From: Gammaproteobacteria bacterium
GTDB lineage: Bacteria > Pseudomonadota > Gammaproteobacteria > JAJPIJ01
Assembly: GCA_021324815.1 (NCBI GenBank)
Contig: JAJPIJ010000028.1
Location: 1-64,000 of the forward strand
Length of the DNA: 64,000 nt
Direction: 5' to 3'
In this document: piece by piece, positions 24,891 to 34,596 of the stretch
Layout of the letters: the number at the start of each line of letters is the position of its first letter
How positions within the stretch are numbered: position 1 is the stretch's first letter
The notes under the pieces: generated by a model
Databases searched by the model: none
Told to the model about the DNA's origin: nothing
The model's input: the letters and a program-made list of their open reading frames with translations, nothing else
Made by a program: the position numbers and the translations under genes

Positions 24891-26506
24891 TGGGTGACGG
24901 CGCCGGGGATTCTGGCCGGATCGACGTCGTCGATCTGTTCGGGGGCCAGAAACTGCCGCGCGTACCTGAGATAGACCTTCTCGCGGATGAACACGTCGAA
25001 CAGGTCCGCGTCGATGTGGTTTTCCAGCTTCATGCGGCCGAGGATGGCGAGGGCCTGCGACAGCGGCATCGGCTTCTTGTAGGGGCGATCCTTGGCGGTC
25101 AGCGCCTCGAAGATGTCGGCGATCGCCACCATGCGCGCCGGGATCGACATCTGCTCGCGCTTCAGCCCGTTGGGATAGCCGGTGCCGTCCATTTTCTCGT
25201 GATGCCCGCCGGCGTACTCCGGCACGCGCCGCAGGTGCTTGGGATAGGGCAGCGACTCCAGCATCTTGATGGTGACGCTGACGTGGTTGTTGATGATCTG
25301 CCGCTCCTCGAAATTCAGCGTGCCGCGGCTGATGTGCAGATTGTAGACCTCGCTGTCCGACAGGAAGGATTTCTCGAGACCGTCCTCGCGCCAGCGCTGG
25401 GCGGCGATGCGGTTGACGCGCTCCTTGTCCTCCTCGGACAGAAATTCGCCGCCCTGGTTGCAGCGGTGGAGGAACTCGCGATCCTCGGCGTATTGCTGCA
25501 GCTGACGCCGGTATTCGGGGTCGTTCGTCACGTCGGCGTCGGCGCCGAAGCGGGCCTCGAGCCGCCGCCTGAGCGCCGCGATCTCGGCCTCGCGCTTCAG
25601 CACCTCGTAACGGGTGTCGATCAACTTGATGCGATCGAAAATGGTCTCCAGCTTGGTGGACTTGTCCACCACGAATTCGGGCGTGGTGATCTTGCCGCAG
25701 TCGTGCAGCCAGGCGGCGACGTTCAACTCGTAACGCTCCTGCTCGGTCATGGTGAAGTTCGCGAGCGGCCCCTCCGTCGTGTGGCACGCGGCCTCGGCCA
25801 GCATGTCGGTCAACACCGGCACGCGCCGGCAATGCCCCGCGGTGTAGGGCGATTTCTCGTCGATGGCGTTGGCGATGAGCTGGATGAGGGAGTCGAACAG
25901 CAGCTTCTGCGCCTCGATCAGCTGCTTGTTGGTGATGGCCACCGCCGCCATCGAGGCCAGCGACTCCACCAGCTGCTGATCCTGGTGGCTGAAGGCGATG
26001 GCATCCGAACCGTCGGGCTCGCGCTTGTTCAGGAGCTGCAGCACGCCGATGACCTCGTTCTCGTGGTTGGTCATCGGCACGGTGAGGAAGGACTTGGAAC
26101 GGTAGCCGGTCTTCTGATCGAAGGCGCGGGTGCCGGAGAAATCGAATTCCCTGCTGGTGTAGGCGTCGCGGATGTTGACGGTGCGGCGGGTGAGGGCGGC
26201 GCACGCGGCGACCATCTTCATGTTGGGATTGCCCTGCTCGTCGTACAGCGGCAGCGGCGCGAAGGGAATGGACCTGCCGCTGGTGCCGCCCATGTGGAAG
26301 TTGAGGCTGGCGGTGTGCATGATTTCGAATTTGAGGCGCCGATCCTCGGTCACCGAGTACAGCGTGCCGCCGTCCGCGTTGGTGAAATGCTCGGCCTGTT
26401 CGAGGATCATCTCCAGCAGGCGGGCGTGATTCTTCTCGGCTGACAGGGCGATGCCGATGGCCGTCAGCTCTTGCAGCAGTTGCAGTGAACGGGCGCTAGA
26501 GGTCAT
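24887..26506 (-). CDS. GAF plus HD-GYP domain signalling phosphodiesterase
   Basis: Residues 1-190 form a GAF sensor (FTNADGGTLYSVTEDRRLKF, SFLTVPMTNHENEVIGVLQL). The rest is an HD-GYP domain: YTAGHCRRVPVLTDMLAEAA, WLHDCGKITTPEFVVDK and HHEKMDGTGYPNGLKREQMS. The HD pair and the HHE...DGTGYP motif are intact, so c-di-GMP hydrolysis is plausible. A charged insertion of about 130 residues (ALRRRLEARFGADADVTNDP and on) sits between the HD and GYP parts, longer than usual. At 539 residues it is soluble and shares an overlapping junction with prmB. Confidence 0.9.
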   Translation of the reverse strand: MTSSARSLQLLQELTAIGIALSAEKNHARLLEMILEQAEHFTNADGGTLYSVTEDRRLKFEIMHTASLNFHMGGTSGRSIPFAPLPLYDEQGNPNMKMVAACAALTRRTVNIRDAYTSREFDFSGTRAFDQKTGYRSKSFLTVPMTNHENEVIGVLQLLNKREPDGSDAIAFSHQDQQLVESLASMAAVAITNKQLIEAQKLLFDSLIQLIANAIDEKSPYTAGHCRRVPVLTDMLAEAACHTTEGPLANFTMTEQERYELNVAAWLHDCGKITTPEFVVDKSTKLETIFDRIKLIDTRYEVLKREAEIAALRRRLEARFGADADVTNDPEYRRQLQQYAEDREFLHRCNQGGEFLSEEDKERVNRIAAQRWREDGLEKSFLSDSEVYNLHISRGTLNFEERQIINNHVSVTIKMLESLPYPKHLRRVPEYAGGHHEKMDGTGYPNGLKREQMSIPARMVAIADIFEALTAKDRPYKKPMPLSQALAILGRMKLENHIDADLFDVFIREKVYLRYARQFLAPEQIDDVDPARIPGAVTH

Positions 26507-26718
26507 CCATTGTCACCGTCAATCGGCCGGATTTTAGCCCGATTCCCGCCCTGTCGCCATGCAAAACAGCATGTTGCGGTGCGATCACCGGCGCAAATCA
26601 TGTTGAAGGGCGGCCCGGCGGGGGGACGCCGCCGTCACCCCTCTGTCAACGGACGTTCGCCGGCCTGTCACAGCCGTCATGCAGGATGGCCGCATCATGA
26701 CCACGCGGATTCCTTGAG

Positions 26719-28551
26719 ATGCGCCAGGGGACGAAGATTCGCGGCCACTTCAGCACGCGTCACATTTTTTCCGGCAGCGGGTCCGCGGGCCGCCCCGGTT
26801 TCATCTTTCGATCCCTCGACCGGCTCTGTCGCCTGGATCATCTGGATCGGCTCTATCAGCAATTGCCCGCCGGGCTGGAGGGGGCGGAATTCCTGGAGCG
26901 ATCGTTGGGGCTGCTCGGCATCCGGCCGCGCATTTTGAGCGGCGGGATCGAGGACATTCCGGCCAGCGGCCCCGTCGTCGTGGTCGCCAACCATCCCTAC
27001 GGCGGCCCGGAGGCGCTGCTGCTGGCGCACATGCTGCTGAAGATCCGCCCCGACGTGCGCCTGATGGCCAATTACCTGCTGCGGCAGATCGCGGAAATCC
27101 GCGATTACCTGATCGACGTGGATCCGTTCGGCGGCGAAACCTCGGCGCGCAGGAACGCGGCGCCGCTGCGGCGCTGCCTGCGCTGGCTGCGGTCCGGCGG
27201 CATGCTGCTGACCTTTCCGGCGGGCGCGGTCGCGCACCTGCAATGGCGCTCGGGCCGGATTGCCGACCCGCCGTGGGATTCATCCATTGCCCGGCTGGTG
27301 CAGTTGAGCCGGGCCGGCGTGGTGCCGGTGTACATCCATGGCCGCAACAGCCTGCGCTTTCAGATTCTGGGCCTGCTGCATCCGCTGCTGCGCACCGCCA
27401 TGCTGCCGCGCGAGTTCGCCGACCGGGCCGGCCGGCACATCGATCTGCGCATCGGCGCGCCCATCGCGCACGACGCCCTGAAGCGGCTCAAGGACAAAAC
27501 CGCGATCATCGAACATCTGCGCCTGCGCACCGAACTGCTGGGCAGGATGAGCCAGGCTGCCGCCTCCGGCGCGGCGATAACGCCGGCCGCGCCGCGACGT
27601 GCGATCCCCCTGATCCCCGCGCCCGCACCCTCGCTGCTCAAGGCGGAGATGGACGCCCTGTCGGAGGGGCAGATCCTGATTCGCAACCGGGAATGGCGCG
27701 TCGCCTGCGCGCCCGCGCGGCAAATCCCGTGGCTGCTGCAGGAGATCGGCCGGCTGCGCGAACTCTCGTTCCGCAGCGTCGGCGAGGGCACGGGCAGGGC
27801 CGCGGACATCGATCTGTACGACGCCCATTACCAGCATCTCGTCGTCTGGAACGAGGCGGCCGGTCAGATCGCCGGCGGCTACCGGCTGGGCGTGGTGGCC
27901 GACATCCTGCGGCACTACGGCGTGCGGGGGTTGTACACGCACTCATTGTTTGAATTCAAACGGCCGCTGCTCCGCCAGCTGGCGGCGGCCGTCGAGCTGG
28001 GCCGCTCGTTCGTGCGGCCGGAGTTCCAGAAAAGCTTCGCGCCGCTGTTCCTGCTGTGGCGCGGCATCGGCGAATTCATCGTCCGGCGGCCGCAATGCCA
28101 CCGGCTGTTCGGGGCCGTCAGCATCAGCAACGATTACCACTGGCTGTCGCGCCTGCTCATCGTCAAGCATTTGCGCACACGGCACTACGAGCGGGAACTG
28201 GCCCGCTGGGTGCGGCCGCGGCGGCCATTCAAGCCGCTGCGCGCCGTGCCGTGGCGGGAGACGCCATCGGCCGGTCTGGATGATCCCGACGTGATCGCGG
28301 ACCTGGTGCGCGGCCTGGAGACGGACGGCAAGGCGCCGCCCATCCTGCTGCGCCAGTATCTCAAGCTGGGCGGGCAATTGCTGGGCTTCAACGTCGATCC
28401 GGAGTTCGGAGAGGCGCTGGACGGCCTCATCCTGGTGGATCTGCGCCGCACCGACGTGCGCCTCCTGGAGCGCTACATGGGCCGGGAGGGCGCGCGGGAT
28501 TTCCTCGCCCGCCATCGCGCGGCGGCCACGCCGGCGCGCCGGTCGGCGTGA
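26719..28551 (+). CDS. Bifunctional acyltransferase, OlsF-like (PlsC-like plus GNAT-like)
   Basis: The 610-residue protein joins two enzymes. Residues about 60-290 are a PlsC/LPLAT-type acyltransferase (VVVVANHPYGGPEALLLAHM, LLTFPAGAVAHLQW for the FPxG box, VVPVYIHGRNS). Residues about 330-600 are an OlsB/hemolysin-type N-acyltransferase (ELSFRSVGEGTGRAADIDLY, VGRS-like VELGRSFVRPEFQ, YLKLGGQLLGFNVDPEFGEA). The same order occurs in OlsF, which makes ornithine lipids in a two-step reaction. A membrane aminolipid synthase is therefore likely; the amino acid head group is not known. It is divergent from the GAF/HD-GYP gene. Confidence 0.8.
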   Translation: MRQGTKIRGHFSTRHIFSGSGSAGRPGFIFRSLDRLCRLDHLDRLYQQLPAGLEGAEFLERSLGLLGIRPRILSGGIEDIPASGPVVVVANHPYGGPEALLLAHMLLKIRPDVRLMANYLLRQIAEIRDYLIDVDPFGGETSARRNAAPLRRCLRWLRSGGMLLTFPAGAVAHLQWRSGRIADPPWDSSIARLVQLSRAGVVPVYIHGRNSLRFQILGLLHPLLRTAMLPREFADRAGRHIDLRIGAPIAHDALKRLKDKTAIIEHLRLRTELLGRMSQAAASGAAITPAAPRRAIPLIPAPAPSLLKAEMDALSEGQILIRNREWRVACAPARQIPWLLQEIGRLRELSFRSVGEGTGRAADIDLYDAHYQHLVVWNEAAGQIAGGYRLGVVADILRHYGVRGLYTHSLFEFKRPLLRQLAAAVELGRSFVRPEFQKSFAPLFLLWRGIGEFIVRRPQCHRLFGAVSISNDYHWLSRLLIVKHLRTRHYERELARWVRPRRPFKPLRAVPWRETPSAGLDDPDVIADLVRGLETDGKAPPILLRQYLKLGGQLLGFNVDPEFGEALDGLILVDLRRTDVRLLERYMGREGARDFLARHRAAATPARRSA

Positions 28552-28558
28552 GGCGCGC

Positions 28559-30457
28559 TCAGGTCCCGAGCGAGCCGACGATGAGGGCGTTCAGGCGGCG
28601 CACGAAACCGGCCGGGTCGCCGAGCCTGCCGCCCTCGGCCAGCAGCGCCTGATCGAAAATGATCCGCGCCCAGTCGTTGAAGCGCGCCTCGTCCTCGATG
28701 CCGGCGAGGCGCTTGATCAGCGCGTGCCCGGGATTGATTTCCAGGATGGGCTTGGCGGCGGGGACGTTCTGCCCCACGGCCTTGAGCAGGCGCTCGAGGT
28801 TGCCGCCCATGTCCTGGCTGTCCGCCACCAGGCAGGCGGGGGAATCGGTGAGACGGCGGGTGATGCGGACGTCCTTGGTTTCATGCTCCAGCGTCTTGCG
28901 CAGCCGGCCCAGCAGGTCCTTCAACTCGCGGGTCTCGCCCTGGCGCTCCTTTTTCTCCTCCTCCGTCTCCAGCCCGCCGAGGTCCAGATCGCCCCTGCTC
29001 ACGGACTTGAGCGGCTTGCCCTTGAACTCCGTCAGATGCATGACCACCCACTCGTCCACCGGATCGGACATCAGCAGTACCTCGACGCCTTTTTTGCGGA
29101 ACACCTCCAGATGCGGGCTGCTGCGCGCGGCGGCGGCGTCCGTCGCGGCGAGATAGTAGATGGCCTCCTGTCCAGGCGGCATGCGGGAGACATAATCCGC
29201 CAGCGACACGGTCTGCTCGTCGCCCGGATGCAGCGTGCTCTCGAAGCGCAGCAGGCCGGCCAGCGTCTCGCGGTTGTCGGGGTCCTCCACCACGCCCTCC
29301 TTCAGCACCCGTCCGAATTCCTTCCACAGCGTCTTGTATTCCTCCTTCCCCGCCAGGCTTTCGATCAGACCCAGGATTTTCTTCACCGAGGCGGCGCGGA
29401 TGGTGTCGATGGTCTTGTTCCGCTGCAGCAGCTCGCGCGAGACGTTGAGCGGCAGATCGGAGGAATCGACGACGCCGCGCACAAAGCGGAGGTAGCGCGG
29501 CAGCAGTTGCTCGGCGTCGTCCATGATGAACACCCGCCGCACGTACAGCTTGACGCCGTGGCGGGCCTCGCGATCCCACAGATCGAACGGCGCCCTTGAT
29601 GGGATGTAGAACAGCGTGATGTATTCGAGCTTGCCCTCGGTGCGGGTATGGACGTGCGCCAGCGGCTTCTCGAAATCGTGGGCGATGTGCTTGTAGAACT
29701 CGTCGTAATCCCCCGGCGTGATGTCCTTCTTGGGGCGCGCCCACAGCGCGGTGGCGCGGTTGACGGTCTCCCAGCCGGTCCTGCCCCCGCCCTCCTCCGG
29801 CATGCGGATGGGCAGGGCGATGTGATCGGAATAGCGGCGGATGATCTCGCGCAACCGCCAGCCATTGAGATATTCCTTGAACTCATCCTTCAGATGCAGG
29901 ACGACCTCGGTGCCGCGTTTCTTGCGCAGCACGCCCTGCACCGTGTACTCGCCGAGGCCGTCGGACTCCCAGCGCACGCCCTGCTCGGGGGGCAGGCCGG
30001 CGCGCCGGCTGCTGACCGTGACCCTGTCGGCCACGATGAACGCCGAGTAAAACCCCACGCCGAACTGGCCGATCAACTGCGAGTCGTGCTGGCGGTCGCC
30101 GGTCAGGTTCTTGAAAAACTCGCGCGTCCCGGAGCGGGCCAGGGTGCCCAGATTGTTGATGATCTCCTCGCGCGACATGCCGATGCCGTTGTCGCGGATG
30201 GTCAGTGTCTTCTGCTGCCCGCTGTACTCGATCTGAATCTCGAGCTGGCTGTCGCCCTCGTACAGTCCGTCGTTGCCCAGCGCCTCGAAACGCAGCTTCT
30301 CGGCCGCATCCGAGGCGTTGGAGATGAGTTCGCGCAGGAAAATCTCCGGGTGGCTGTACAGAGAATGGATGACGAGATCGAGCAGCGCCCGGGTTTCGGA
30401 TTGAAATCCCAGGGTCTCCTTGTTGACATCCACCCTGTCCGCGTTCGCTTCGGTCAT
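28559..30457 (-). CDS. htpG: Hsp90 chaperone HtpG
   Basis: The 632-residue protein has all Hsp90 N-domain signatures: [60 protein letters not shown] and the GHKL ATP-binding glycines. The middle domain ([26 protein letters not shown]-like [11 protein letters not shown]) and the C-terminal dimerisation domain are complete. It is cytosolic and folds client proteins with ATP. A good heat-shock (sigma-32-type) promoter lies upstream. It is transcribed away from mutS. Confidence 0.97.
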   Translation of the reverse strand: MTEANADRVDVNKETLGFQSETRALLDLVIHSLYSHPEIFLRELISNASDAAEKLRFEALGNDGLYEGDSQLEIQIEYSGQQKTLTIRDNGIGMSREEIINNLGTLARSGTREFFKNLTGDRQHDSQLIGQFGVGFYSAFIVADRVTVSSRRAGLPPEQGVRWESDGLGEYTVQGVLRKKRGTEVVLHLKDEFKEYLNGWRLREIIRRYSDHIALPIRMPEEGGGRTGWETVNRATALWARPKKDITPGDYDEFYKHIAHDFEKPLAHVHTRTEGKLEYITLFYIPSRAPFDLWDREARHGVKLYVRRVFIMDDAEQLLPRYLRFVRGVVDSSDLPLNVSRELLQRNKTIDTIRAASVKKILGLIESLAGKEEYKTLWKEFGRVLKEGVVEDPDNRETLAGLLRFESTLHPGDEQTVSLADYVSRMPPGQEAIYYLAATDAAAARSSPHLEVFRKKGVEVLLMSDPVDEWVVMHLTEFKGKPLKSVSRGDLDLGGLETEEEKKERQGETRELKDLLGRLRKTLEHETKDVRITRRLTDSPACLVADSQDMGGNLERLLKAVGQNVPAAKPILEINPGHALIKRLAGIEDEARFNDWARIIFDQALLAEGGRLGDPAGFVRRLNALIVGSLGT

Positions 30458-30511
30458 GACTGCTCCCCTCCGTCAAAAGTCTTTCCACTGACCACAGTTG
30501 ATCTCGTATAG

Positions 30512-30538
30512 TTATGGGATGCCCCGGGAAATTTCAAC
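30512..30538 (-). promoter_or_regulatory. Sigma-32-type heat-shock promoter of htpG
   Basis: On the minus strand TTGAAA (30537-30532) is followed after 13 bases by CCCATAA (30518-30512). The sigma-32 consensus is CTTGAAA, 13-15 bases, then CCCCATNT, so five to six positions match in each box. It sits about 55 bases before the htpG start, inside the htpG/mutS divergent gap. Confidence 0.65.
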
Positions 30539-30550
30539 CCCAATCGAGTC

Positions 30551-33067
30551 ATGAGCGTCCAGCCCACCCCCCCGGGGCGCCCGGACCACGCGGACCACAC
30601 CCCGGTCATGCGCCAGTACTTGGGCTTCAAGGCGCAATACCCCGATCTGCTGCTGTTCTACCGCATGGGCGATTTCTACGAGTTGTTCTACGACGACGCC
30701 CGCAGGGCGGCGCGACTGCTGGGGATCGCGCTGACCACGCGCGGCCAGTCGGCGGGCGAGCCCATCCCCATGGCCGGCGTGCCGGCGCATGCGGTGGATC
30801 AATACCTCGCCAAACTCATCCGGCTGGGCGAATCGGCGGTCATCTGCGAGCAGGTGGGCGACCCGGCCCTGAGCCGGGGGCCCGTGGAGCGGCAAATCAC
30901 CCGCATCGTGACGCCCGGGACGGTGACCGATGAGGCGCTGCTGGAGGCGCGGTGCGACAATCATCTCCTCGCCGCCCATGCTGCGGACGGTGAAATCGGT
31001 TATGCCGCGCTGGACCTCGGCAGCGGGCGTTTCTCCCTCATGCAGTGCGACGGCTGGGACACATTCAACGACGAACTGGAGCGGCTCAAACCCACGGAGA
31101 TATTGATCGCCGAGTCCTCGCCACTCGCGGGAAAACTTTCGGCATGGCGCGGCGTCAACGCCAAACCACCGTGGTATTTCGACGCCGACGCCGCGCGGCG
31201 GGAATTGATGCAGCAGTTCGGCGTGGCTGATGTGGCCGGCCTGGGCTGTGAACACGCGCCGCTTGCGGTGGCCGCGGCGGGCTGCATCCTGCGGCACGCC
31301 CGCGACACCCAGTGCGCGGCGCTGCCGCATCTGCAGGCCCCGCGCCTCGAGCAGCGGCGCGACTGGCTCATCCTCGACGCCGGGAGCCGCCGGAACCTCG
31401 AAATCGACGAGAGCCTCGCCGGACGCCCCGAGCACACCCTCGCTCATCTCATGGACAGCGCCGTCACGCCCATGGGCAGCCGCTGGCTCAAGCGCTGGCT
31501 CAAGGCGCCGCTGCGCGATCAAAACGTGCTGCGGGCGCGCCATGACGCCGTAGCCTGCCTGCTGGAATGGGCCCGGCAGGATCGCCTGCGCGAACTCCTG
31601 AAGCCCGTCGGCGACATGGAGCGCATCCTGGCGCGGGTGGCGCTCTTGACCGCGCGGCCGCGCGATCTCGCCCAGTTGCGCGCGGCGCTGGCGCAGATCC
31701 CCCTGCTGCAGGCGCCGCTGCGGGAGCTGGACAGCCCGCGTCTGCGCGAGCTCTCGGCGCGGCTGCAAAGCTTTCCGGGACTCCATGACCTGCTCAAGCG
31801 CGCGCTGGTGGAATCCCCGCCGGTGTGGCTGCGCGATGGCGGCGTCATCGCCGCGGGCTATGACGCGGAGCTGGACGGGCTGCGCCGGCTCGGCGTCGAT
31901 GCCGGCGACACCCTCGCCGAAATGGAGCGCTGCGAGCGCGCGGCGACCGGCATTGCCAATCTGCGCCTGGGCTTCAACCGCGTGCACGGCTATTACATCG
32001 AGGTCAGCCGCGCCCAGGGCGCCAATGTCCCGGCGCGTTACACCCGCCGGCAGACGTTGAAGTCCGTCGAGCGCTACATCACGCCGGAATTGCAGGCGCT
32101 GGAGCAACGGGTCCTGAGCGCCGGGGCGCGGGCGCTGGCGCGCGAGAAGGCCCTCTACGAGGAGCTGCTGCACAAACTGCGGGAACATCTGCCGGCCTTG
32201 CAGGATTGCGCGGCGGCGCTCTGCGAGCTGGACGCGCTCGCCGCCTTCGCCGAGCGCGCCGGCACACTTGATCTTTCGCGCCCGGAGCTGGCCGCCGAGC
32301 CGGGCATCGCCATCCGCGCCGGTCGTCATCCGGTGGTGGAGCGCGCCGGCGGCGAGCCGTTCATCCCCAACGACCTCGTCATGGACGAGACGCGCCGGCT
32401 GCTCATCATCACCGGCCCGAACATGGGCGGCAAGTCCACCTACATGCGGCAGGCCGCGCTCATCGTGCTCTTGGCGCACGCCGGCAGCTTCGTGCCCGCC
32501 GCCGCGGCGCGCATCGGCCCCATCGATCGCATCTTCACGCGCATCGGCGCGGCCGATGATCTGGCGGGGGGGCGCTCCACGTTCATGGTGGAGATGATCG
32601 AGACGGCGCAGATCCTGCGCCAGGCGACAAGACAGAGCCTGGTGCTGGTGGACGAGATCGGACGCGGCACCGGCACCTACGACGGGCTGGCGCTGGCCTG
32701 GGCCGTCGCCGAGACGCTGGGCCGCGAGGTCGGCGCGTTCACGCTCTTCGCCACCCATTATTTCGAGATCACCGCGCTGACCGAATTGATCGCAAACGCC
32801 GCGAACGTGCATTTCGACGCCGTCGAGCATCAGGATCGCATCGTCTTCCTGCGTGCGGTAAAGGACGGTCCGGCCAGCCGCAGTTACGGCCTGCAGGTGG
32901 CCCTGCTGGCCGGCGTGCCGGCGCCGGTCATCGACCGCGCCCGCGCCTGGCTGCAGGATCTGGAGGACCACCCGCGCGCGGCGCCGGGGGCCCCGCCGCA
33001 GGGGACGCTGCTGTCCACGCCGCATCCGGTGCTGGAGACGCTCGGGCGGCTCTCCCGGACGACCTGA
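30551..33067 (+). CDS. mutS: DNA mismatch repair protein MutS, C-terminally frameshifted
   Basis: The 838-residue ATPase binds mismatches through Phe42-x-Glu44 ([12 protein letters not shown]). It carries the P-loop [13 protein letters not shown] (about residue 621), [20 protein letters not shown] and the ATHYFEIT motif. Domains are in the normal order, and everything up to about residue 830 is complete. The reading frame then ends GRLSRTT at 33067, while the typical MutS C-terminus ([20 protein letters not shown]) continues in another frame to 33126. One missing C in the run near 33054-33056 would explain it. Core repair should work, but the terminal tetramer-forming helix is lost. Confidence 0.95.
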   Translation: MSVQPTPPGRPDHADHTPVMRQYLGFKAQYPDLLLFYRMGDFYELFYDDARRAARLLGIALTTRGQSAGEPIPMAGVPAHAVDQYLAKLIRLGESAVICEQVGDPALSRGPVERQITRIVTPGTVTDEALLEARCDNHLLAAHAADGEIGYAALDLGSGRFSLMQCDGWDTFNDELERLKPTEILIAESSPLAGKLSAWRGVNAKPPWYFDADAARRELMQQFGVADVAGLGCEHAPLAVAAAGCILRHARDTQCAALPHLQAPRLEQRRDWLILDAGSRRNLEIDESLAGRPEHTLAHLMDSAVTPMGSRWLKRWLKAPLRDQNVLRARHDAVACLLEWARQDRLRELLKPVGDMERILARVALLTARPRDLAQLRAALAQIPLLQAPLRELDSPRLRELSARLQSFPGLHDLLKRALVESPPVWLRDGGVIAAGYDAELDGLRRLGVDAGDTLAEMERCERAATGIANLRLGFNRVHGYYIEVSRAQGANVPARYTRRQTLKSVERYITPELQALEQRVLSAGARALAREKALYEELLHKLREHLPALQDCAAALCELDALAAFAERAGTLDLSRPELAAEPGIAIRAGRHPVVERAGGEPFIPNDLVMDETRRLLIITGPNMGGKSTYMRQAALIVLLAHAGSFVPAAAARIGPIDRIFTRIGAADDLAGGRSTFMVEMIETAQILRQATRQSLVLVDEIGRGTGTYDGLALAWAVAETLGREVGAFTLFATHYFEITALTELIANAANVHFDAVEHQDRIVFLRAVKDGPASRSYGLQVALLAGVPAPVIDRARAWLQDLEDHPRAAPGAPPQGTLLSTPHPVLETLGRLSRTT

Positions 33068-33126
33068 GCCCGCGCGAGGCGCTGGAGGCGATCTACCGCC
33101 TGCGCGCGTTGCTGGAAAAACGCTGA
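33055..33126 (+). pseudogene. Out-of-frame tail of MutS
   Basis: In the frame one base back from mutS, codons from 33055 read [20 protein letters not shown], then EKR and stop at 33124-33126. E. coli MutS ends [20 protein letters not shown], so this is clearly the displaced C-terminus. It is either a true mutation or a base-call error in a short C homopolymer. Confidence 0.85.
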
Positions 33127-33144
33127 TCGCCCGCCGCCGCGTCA

Positions 33145-33173
33145 TTTTCATTGCCGGGGCTTGCGACTATAAT
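33145..33173 (+). promoter_or_regulatory. Sigma-70-type promoter of fdxA
   Basis: A perfect TATAAT at 33168-33173 is 17 bases from TTTTCA (33145-33150), a 4-of-6 match to the -35 box. It lies about 38 bases before the fdxA start. Confidence 0.6.
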
Positions 33174-33210
33174 TGCCCATCCTCGTCATTCCGAAAGCGC
33201 GAGAGCAATC

Positions 33211-33534
33211 ATGACATTCGTCGTCACCGAAAGCTGCATCAAGTGCAAATACACCGACTGTGTGGAGGTCTGCCCCGTGGACTGCTTCCACGAAGGCCCC
33301 AACATGCTGGTGATCGACCCCGACGAGTGCATCGATTGCACGCTCTGCGAGCCGGAATGCCCGGTCAACGCCATCGTGTCGGAGGATGATCTGCCCGAGA
33401 ACCAGCAGGAATTCCTCAAGCTGAACGCCGAGCTGTCGAAGGTCTGGCCGGTCATCAACGAGGTCAAGGATGCGCCGGCCGACGCCGACAAGTGGAAGGA
33501 CGTCAAGGACAAGCGCCAATACCTGGAGCGCTAG
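33211..33534 (+). CDS. fdxA: 7Fe/8Fe-type ferredoxin FdxA
   Basis: The ATG at 33211 ([20 protein letters not shown]) gives 107 residues, the length of Azotobacter ferredoxin I. Cluster ligands are visible in [20 protein letters not shown] and [16 protein letters not shown]; the C-x7-C spacing in the first motif is the pattern for a 3Fe-4S plus 4Fe-4S protein. The C-terminal half is the usual acidic FdxA extension ([17 protein letters not shown]). It is a small cytosolic electron carrier. It follows mutS, a common gammaproteobacterial order, and has its own promoter. Confidence 0.95.
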   Translation: MTFVVTESCIKCKYTDCVEVCPVDCFHEGPNMLVIDPDECIDCTLCEPECPVNAIVSEDDLPENQQEFLKLNAELSKVWPVINEVKDAPADADKWKDVKDKRQYLER

Positions 33535-33603
33535 CCGCGCCGCCGTTTTCGGGGGGAGTTTTGCCGCCACGTCATCGACCGCCGGCAAGGCGTTTGTAAT
33601 TTT

Positions 33604-34068
33604 ATGACGGGATACGCCATGGCATCCTGGTTGCGCTGTGCATCCCTGGCCCTGCTGTCCATCACGGGCGCCTCGCTGCACGCCGGGGTATACAAATGGG
33701 TGGATGAGCAGGGCAAGGTGCACTACGGCGATCGGCCCGAAAGCGCGCAAAGCCAGCAGCTCCAAATCCAGTCCGCGCCGCCGCCCGACCCCGACGCCGT
33801 CGAGCGCATGGAGAGAAGCCAGAGGATGTTGAACGAATATTCCGACGACCAGGCGGAGCAGAAAAAAAAGCGGGAGGCCAGGGAGCAGGAGGAGGCGCGG
33901 CGCAAGGCCAACTGCGAACTGGCCAGAAAACGCCTGGACGACTATGAGCACGCCTCCACCCTCTATGTCACGGACCCGAACGGCGAGCGCCGTTACATGA
34001 ACGAGGACGAACAGAAGAAGGCCCTCGACATCAGCCGCGCCGAGGTCAAGAAATGGTGCGACACGTAG
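33604..34068 (+). CDS. DUF4124-domain exported protein
   Basis: The 154-residue protein has a signal peptide (MASWLRCASLALLSITGASL, then HA) and the DUF4124 core VYKWVDEQGKVHYGDRPESA. A highly charged coiled coil follows (DDQAEQKKKREAREQEEARR), and then NCELARKRLDDYEHASTLYV and an EKW-type tail with one more Cys. It is periplasmic with unknown function and is a second, non-adjacent member of the family at 6955. The ATG at 33619 (MASWL) is an alternative start. Confidence 0.8.
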   Translation: MTGYAMASWLRCASLALLSITGASLHAGVYKWVDEQGKVHYGDRPESAQSQQLQIQSAPPPDPDAVERMERSQRMLNEYSDDQAEQKKKREAREQEEARRKANCELARKRLDDYEHASTLYVTDPNGERRYMNEDEQKKALDISRAEVKKWCDT

Positions 34069-34092
34069 GCAAACCCGGGCGGCCGGGCGCAG

Positions 34093-34171
34093 ATTAAATT
34101 TTGTTAATGTTACGGATCACCGTTGAATCCGCGGTCAAAATAGGGCGAGTCCCGCAAGCCGCGGGATGATT
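34093..34171 (+). promoter_or_regulatory. Conserved leader of the mini-protein gene, copy 2
   Basis: Block 1 (34093-34115, TTAAATTTTGTTAATGTTACGG core) and block 2 (34149-34171, GTCCCG...CGCGGGATGATT) match the leader at 11037-11118 in sequence and order, while the DNA between the blocks differs. TTAA units again recur 11 bases apart. Confidence 0.5.
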
Positions 34172-34211
34172 GCAAACCACAACAGACATTGACATGAAAG
34201 GAGATCGATCA

Positions 34212-34355
34212 ATGACTATTCGCAAACTCATGCTCGCCCTCATGACCGGCCTTTTCCTGGTCAGCACCGCCGCCATGGCCGCCGACACCCACAAGTGTAA
34301 AAAAGGCGAAAAATGGGACGATGCGAAGAAGGCCTGCGTCGCCGAGAAAAAATAA
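34212..34355 (+). CDS. Two-cysteine exported mini-protein, paralogue 2
   Basis: Starting at ATG 34212 behind AAAGGAGA, this 47-residue product has the same signal peptide as the one at 11156 (MTIRKLMLALMTGLFLVSTA, then AMAA) and the mature peptide DTHKCKKGEKWDDAKKACVA. The two differ at only a few positions. The Lys-rich loop between two Cys and the conserved Trp suggest a compact disulfide-stabilised periplasmic or secreted peptide. It has its own leader and terminator. Confidence 0.78.
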   Translation: MTIRKLMLALMTGLFLVSTAAMAADTHKCKKGEKWDDAKKACVAEKK

Positions 34356-34379
34356 TCCAGGCTTGCAGTGTTGCCGTGA

Positions 34380-34410
34380 AGAGGAGGGTCTCCCCTCCTC
34401 TTTGCTTTTT
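34380..34410 (+). terminator. Intrinsic terminator of mini-protein gene 2
   Basis: The stem AGAGGAGGG (34380-34388) / CCCTCCTCT (34393-34401) is followed by TTGCTTTTT. It matches the hairpin after the paralogue at 11156. Confidence 0.85.
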
Positions 34411-34596
34411 CGCGGCAAACGATCCCCGCCTCCCCAGGCCGGCCCGGGCGCGACGCGGGTGGAAGCCGCCCACGCCGGGCAGCGGGGGATTTTTGAGATA
34501 AGTTCCAATTCGGTGCTAGGATTCAACTCCCGGGAGGCCCCGGATTTGATCCGGCGATCCCGCTGAGGCCACCCATTCCCAGGCACGGACGGGCGC

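Noticed and set aside
24891-26204. Apparent large N-terminal extension of PrmB
   Set aside because: This part is an out-of-frame reading of the GAF/HD-GYP gene. PrmB length and the TTGA overlap place its start at 24890.
30512-33151. Long minus-strand open frame opposite mutS
   Set aside because: Antisense shadow; mutS on the plus strand has all its motifs.
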